Positions 61,344 through 64,000 of a DNA stretch of 64,000 nucleotides are shown piece by piece. The position numbers and the translations under genes are program-made. Numbering within the stretch: position 1 is the stretch's first letter; every line of letters begins with the position of its first letter. Below the pieces are notes generated by a model. That model saw only the letters and a list, made by a program, of their open reading frames with translations, did not search any database and was not told the DNA's origin. This DNA is from Paenibacillus eucommiae (GTDB lineage Bacteria; Bacillota; Bacilli; Paenibacillales; NBRC-103111): positions 124,001 through 188,000 of the forward strand of contig NZ_JAGGLB010000021.1 in the NCBI RefSeq assembly GCF_017874215.1. The letters run 5' to 3'.

Positions 61344-64000
61344 ATGAGATTTAAGAAATCGCACAGGAAATGTATGATGCTATTCATGACTTTGTGTCTT
61401 TTGTTTTCTGGCTTCAGTACGTCTTATGGAACTGCAGCTACCCCAGGGCCTCATGCTGCAAGTATTTCTTCCACACCCTCTTCCGGTACCAAAGAGCCCT
61501 CGGACATAAGCGGACATTGGGCAGAAAAACAACTGCTGGATTGGTTTAGCAGAGGACTTGTTCAAGGAAATCCGGATGGTACATTTAAACCGGACAGTCC
61601 GATCACAAGGGGAGAGCTGATGGCGCTAATCAACCGTTCTTTCGGGTTCATAGACCAGACTCCAGTCAGCTTCACAGATTTAAAAGCGTCCGACTGGGTT
61701 TACGCTGAAGTAGCGAGAGCGATACATGCCGGGTATGTGGACGGTTATGCCGACGGTACGATCGGTACGAAACGGCAAGTCAGCCGGCAGGAAGCAGCGG
61801 TAATGATCGCCCGTCTATTGAAGCTTGATGATAAGAGCGGAATCGATACGGCTAATGCTTTCGGTGATGCTAAACAAATCGCGCAGTGGGCCAAAGCCGC
61901 AGTAGGTGCAATCTCGGCCAAAAAGATTATGAACGGATACGAGGATAGCAGCTTTCGTCCGAAGGCACCAATGACTCGCGCTGAGGCAGTCATTACGCTG
62001 GATCGTACCCATTCCTTGCTTGGGGTCTCAGGTAGCGAAGGCAGTGGAACGGGAAGCGGTACAGGAACAGAAACCGGAACTGGAACCGGAACTGGAACTG
62101 GGGAAACACCAAAGGGTACGTCCCCCACACCTGGACCAACCTCAACATCAAGCCCAACATCTGAACCAAGCCCAAGCCCGAGCTCGAGTCCTAGCCCGAC
62201 ACCAAGTCAAAGCCCGAGCCCAAGCCCGACAGTAGATCCAAGCCCAACACCAGGTCCTTCATCGGAACCAAGCCCGACACCAAGTCCGACGCCAAATCCA
62301 GGTATTGCCTTGGGCACCATAACCGGTGAGGTAGCAGATACGGCAAATGTAAAGCTTGAGGGAGCAACCGTTACGGTAACAGGCACTACTTATTCTGCCG
62401 TAACAGACAACGCAGGCATGTTTGAGATTTCCCAGGTTCCTGTTGGCAATTACACAGTTACAGTAACGAAGGCGAATTATATCGACAACATATCAAATGC
62501 CTTTGACGTGACGGACGGGGAGACTGCGGTCATTAGCATCATCCTTGAGCCTGTACCTGGTCTAAGCATCGTGGAGAATGGTCAAGAAAAAGCGGTAATT
62601 GTTGTTGAACCGAATGTTGACCCCAAAGTAAGTGCTGCCGCCAATACACTTGCTGAGTATATTAAGAAGTCAACAGGCGCAGATTTACCGGTTTTGACTA
62701 CGGCGCAGCTGGCAGCATCGGGTACTTCATATAGCGATGATGCACACCTTTATGTCGGAGTCAAAGCTCCGGGAGCAGAAAGCCTTATCACAGGAGAACT
62801 ACAAGATTTGGCTGAGGATGGATTTGTCATTTTGCCATATGAGAATACGCTTTCAATTATAGGTCCGACAAGCTGGGGAACAGAATTCGGCGTCTACGAG
62901 TTCCTTGAACGATACGTTGGAGTCCGTTGGCTGATGCCAGGACCGGATGGTGAAGATGTGCCGCAGCTGCAACAAATAATCGTATCCGCTAATACAGTAA
63001 GAGATGAGCCGGCCGCGATATCCCGCCACTTCTTTGGTACGGAAGCATGGTTCACTTTGCAAACAACGGCTGATTGGGCTGAACGTAATCGCATGCATGA
63101 TCTTGTGAAATTTCACCATTACTTAAATATTTTATTCGATCCGCAAGTATTTGCTAATCATCCTGAATACTATCCAGGTGGGGTTGTCCCCACGCATCCA
63201 TACTCATGGCAGCCTTGCTTCAATGACGAGACTGCGGATGCTGCTATATGGAGGATTGTTGATTATTTTAACAACTTTCCCGATGCATTGTCATTCTCTT
63301 TGGGGATAAATGATAGCAATAATTATTGTGCTGCCGACATGGCACGGGCAAATGGTAAGTTAAATTCAATTGGTGTTTTGGATATGTCCGATGTGTATTA
63401 TTCCTGGGTAAACAAAGTTGTTGAAGGTGTCCTGGCTGAGCATCCTAATAAATACTTCGGGCTTTTGGCTTACTGGAATGTGTATGATCCACCTGCAACA
63501 GTAGAGCTGAATCCGCATGTTATTCCTTATATTACTGACGATCGTATGTCCTGGATTGATCAGGAAGTGGGGGAAGTCGGGGAAGGGGTTACTAGGAGTT
63601 GGGAAACCAAGGCTGAAAATGTGGGCTGGTATGAATATTTATATGGATCTCCGTATAATCTGCCGCGTATGTACTTGGACAAGATGGCGGAAAACTATAG
63701 GTTTGCTAAAAATCACGGTGTAATTGCCCATGTGGCGGAAATCTATCCGAATTTCGGCGAAGGACCGAAGCCATGGCTTTCGGCCAAGCTGCAATGGAAT
63801 CCTGATCTGGATGTCGATCTGCTGGCGAACGAATGGTATGAGCGGGCAGTTGGTAATATTGGGGCTCCCTATTTGAAGCAGTACTATGATTATTGGGAAA
63901 ATTTTTGGACAGATCGCGTATTCGACACGAGCTGGTATCTGGATTGGAAGAACTCTGACAATAGAACCAACTATCTCAATCTGCTGGATCACAGCTATTT
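61344..64000 (+). CDS. SLH-domain DUF4838 surface protein, 5' part (3' end outside window)
   Basis: About 885 residues are in the window and the frame is still open. Signal peptide about 1-33 (MMLFMTLCLLFSGFSTSYG). Three SLH repeats about 52-225 (SGHWAEKQLLDWFSRGLVQG; TRGELMALINRSFGF; AVGAISAKKIMNGYEDSSF). Then Gly/Thr- and Pro/Ser/Thr-rich linkers (about 232-320, GTGTGTGTGE; PSPSPSSSPSPTPSQSPSPS). A carboxypeptidase-regulatory-like beta-domain (about 325-405, TGEVADTANVKLEGATVTVT), a GH67-N-like domain (about 415-555, WGTEFGVYEFLERYVGVRWL) and DUF4838 from about 555. It resembles the 15934 gene in architecture and the gene at base 1 in sequence. Confidence 0.9.
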   Translation, partial: MRFKKSHRKCMMLFMTLCLLFSGFSTSYGTAATPGPHAASISSTPSSGTKEPSDISGHWAEKQLLDWFSRGLVQGNPDGTFKPDSPITRGELMALINRSFGFIDQTPVSFTDLKASDWVYAEVARAIHAGYVDGYADGTIGTKRQVSRQEAAVMIARLLKLDDKSGIDTANAFGDAKQIAQWAKAAVGAISAKKIMNGYEDSSFRPKAPMTRAEAVITLDRTHSLLGVSGSEGSGTGSGTGTETGTGTGTGTGETPKGTSPTPGPTSTSSPTSEPSPSPSSSPSPTPSQSPSPSPTVDPSPTPGPSSEPSPTPSPTPNPGIALGTITGEVADTANVKLEGATVTVTGTTYSAVTDNAGMFEISQVPVGNYTVTVTKANYIDNISNAFDVTDGETAVISIILEPVPGLSIVENGQEKAVIVVEPNVDPKVSAAANTLAEYIKKSTGADLPVLTTAQLAASGTSYSDDAHLYVGVKAPGAESLITGELQDLAEDGFVILPYENTLSIIGPTSWGTEFGVYEFLERYVGVRWLMPGPDGEDVPQLQQIIVSANTVRDEPAAISRHFFGTEAWFTLQTTADWAERNRMHDLVKFHHYLNILFDPQVFANHPEYYPGGVVPTHPYSWQPCFNDETADAAIWRIVDYFNNFPDALSFSLGINDSNNYCAADMARANGKLNSIGVLDMSDVYYSWVNKVVEGVLAEHPNKYFGLLAYWNVYDPPATVELNPHVIPYITDDRMSWIDQEVGEVGEGVTRSWETKAENVGWYEYLYGSPYNLPRMYLDKMAENYRFAKNHGVIAHVAEIYPNFGEGPKPWLSAKLQWNPDLDVDLLANEWYERAVGNIGAPYLKQYYDYWENFWTDRVFDTSWYLDWKNSDNRTNYLNLLDHSY

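Noticed and set aside
61745..62128. Minus-strand ORF rich in PVPVPV
   Set aside because: Mirror of the Gly/Thr-rich linker of the SLH protein at 61344; no start signals.
1..64000. The gene open at base 1 and the gene open at base 64000 as two halves of one wrapped gene
   Set aside because: Their overlapping parts (1-270 and 63720-63990) are similar but clearly different in sequence, so they are paralogues and not one gene on a circle.

Overview
The window reads as a chromosome segment of a Paenibacillus-like Firmicute. Supporting signs are very large S-layer-homology (SLH) surface proteins carrying DUF4838 and carbohydrate-binding modules, CUT1 and CUT2 sugar ABC importers paired with YesMN-type two-component or membrane AraC regulators, lipoprotein solute-binding proteins, strong AGGAGG ribosome binding sites, cre-type operators and a ROK repressor. 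No rRNA or tRNA gene was recognised. All family calls come from reading motifs; no database search was run.

Layout. 1-2886: 3' part of a DUF4838 surface protein ending in a clear terminator. 2.97-15.5 kb: a decaying accessory region. It holds two copies of the same transposase in opposite orientation, both broken, flanking a RidA-family gene, a frameshifted ceramidase-like gene and other broken genes; an IS21-type istA/istB remnant; an intact LysR/EamA divergent pair; a tandem pair of tyrosine recombinases with a coupled small ORF, both recombinases broken; and an AAA-ATPase gene cut off by the 3' remnant of another gene. At least four in-frame stops and several single-base frameshifts are visible. 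15.9-21.7 kb: a 1928-residue SLH/DUF4838/CBM protein. 22.1-26.2 kb: membrane AraC regulator divergent from an orphan sugar-binding lipoprotein.

27.6-35.6 kb: IclR regulator, enolase-superfamily acid-sugar dehydratase, SDR dehydrogenase, 4-OT-type tautomerase, then a complete E1alpha-E1beta-E3-E2 2-oxoacid dehydrogenase complex. This looks like an acid-sugar catabolic route ending in an acyl-CoA. 36-37 kb: branched-chain aminotransferase. 37.2-45.2 kb: ROK repressor divergent from a GH2 glycosidase, two amidohydrolase paralogues (one lacking the metal ligands) and a CUT1 ABC importer, with a perfect cre site and a palindromic operator. 46.4-52.6 kb: GntR regulator, CUT2 (ribose-type) importer, NanE epimerase and ROK kinase, probably an N-acetylmannosamine uptake and use operon. 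53.3-61.1 kb: two permeases, YesN/YesM two-component pair and a distal binding lipoprotein; the permease gene and the lipoprotein gene share the same upstream regulatory box. 61.3 kb to the end: the 5' part of a third SLH/DUF4838 protein.

The most unusual non-coding signal is a composite intergenic repeat of about 400 bp, present five times between 26.7 and 55.7 kb, always between transcription units and always in the same orientation. It contains palindromes of the form AACGATG-loop-CATCGTT and a long nested hairpin in which one copy shows a compensatory base-pair change. One copy is interrupted by a 418-bp MITE-like insertion exactly in a palindrome loop. A degenerate group II intron lies directly behind a rho-independent terminator at 45.3 kb.
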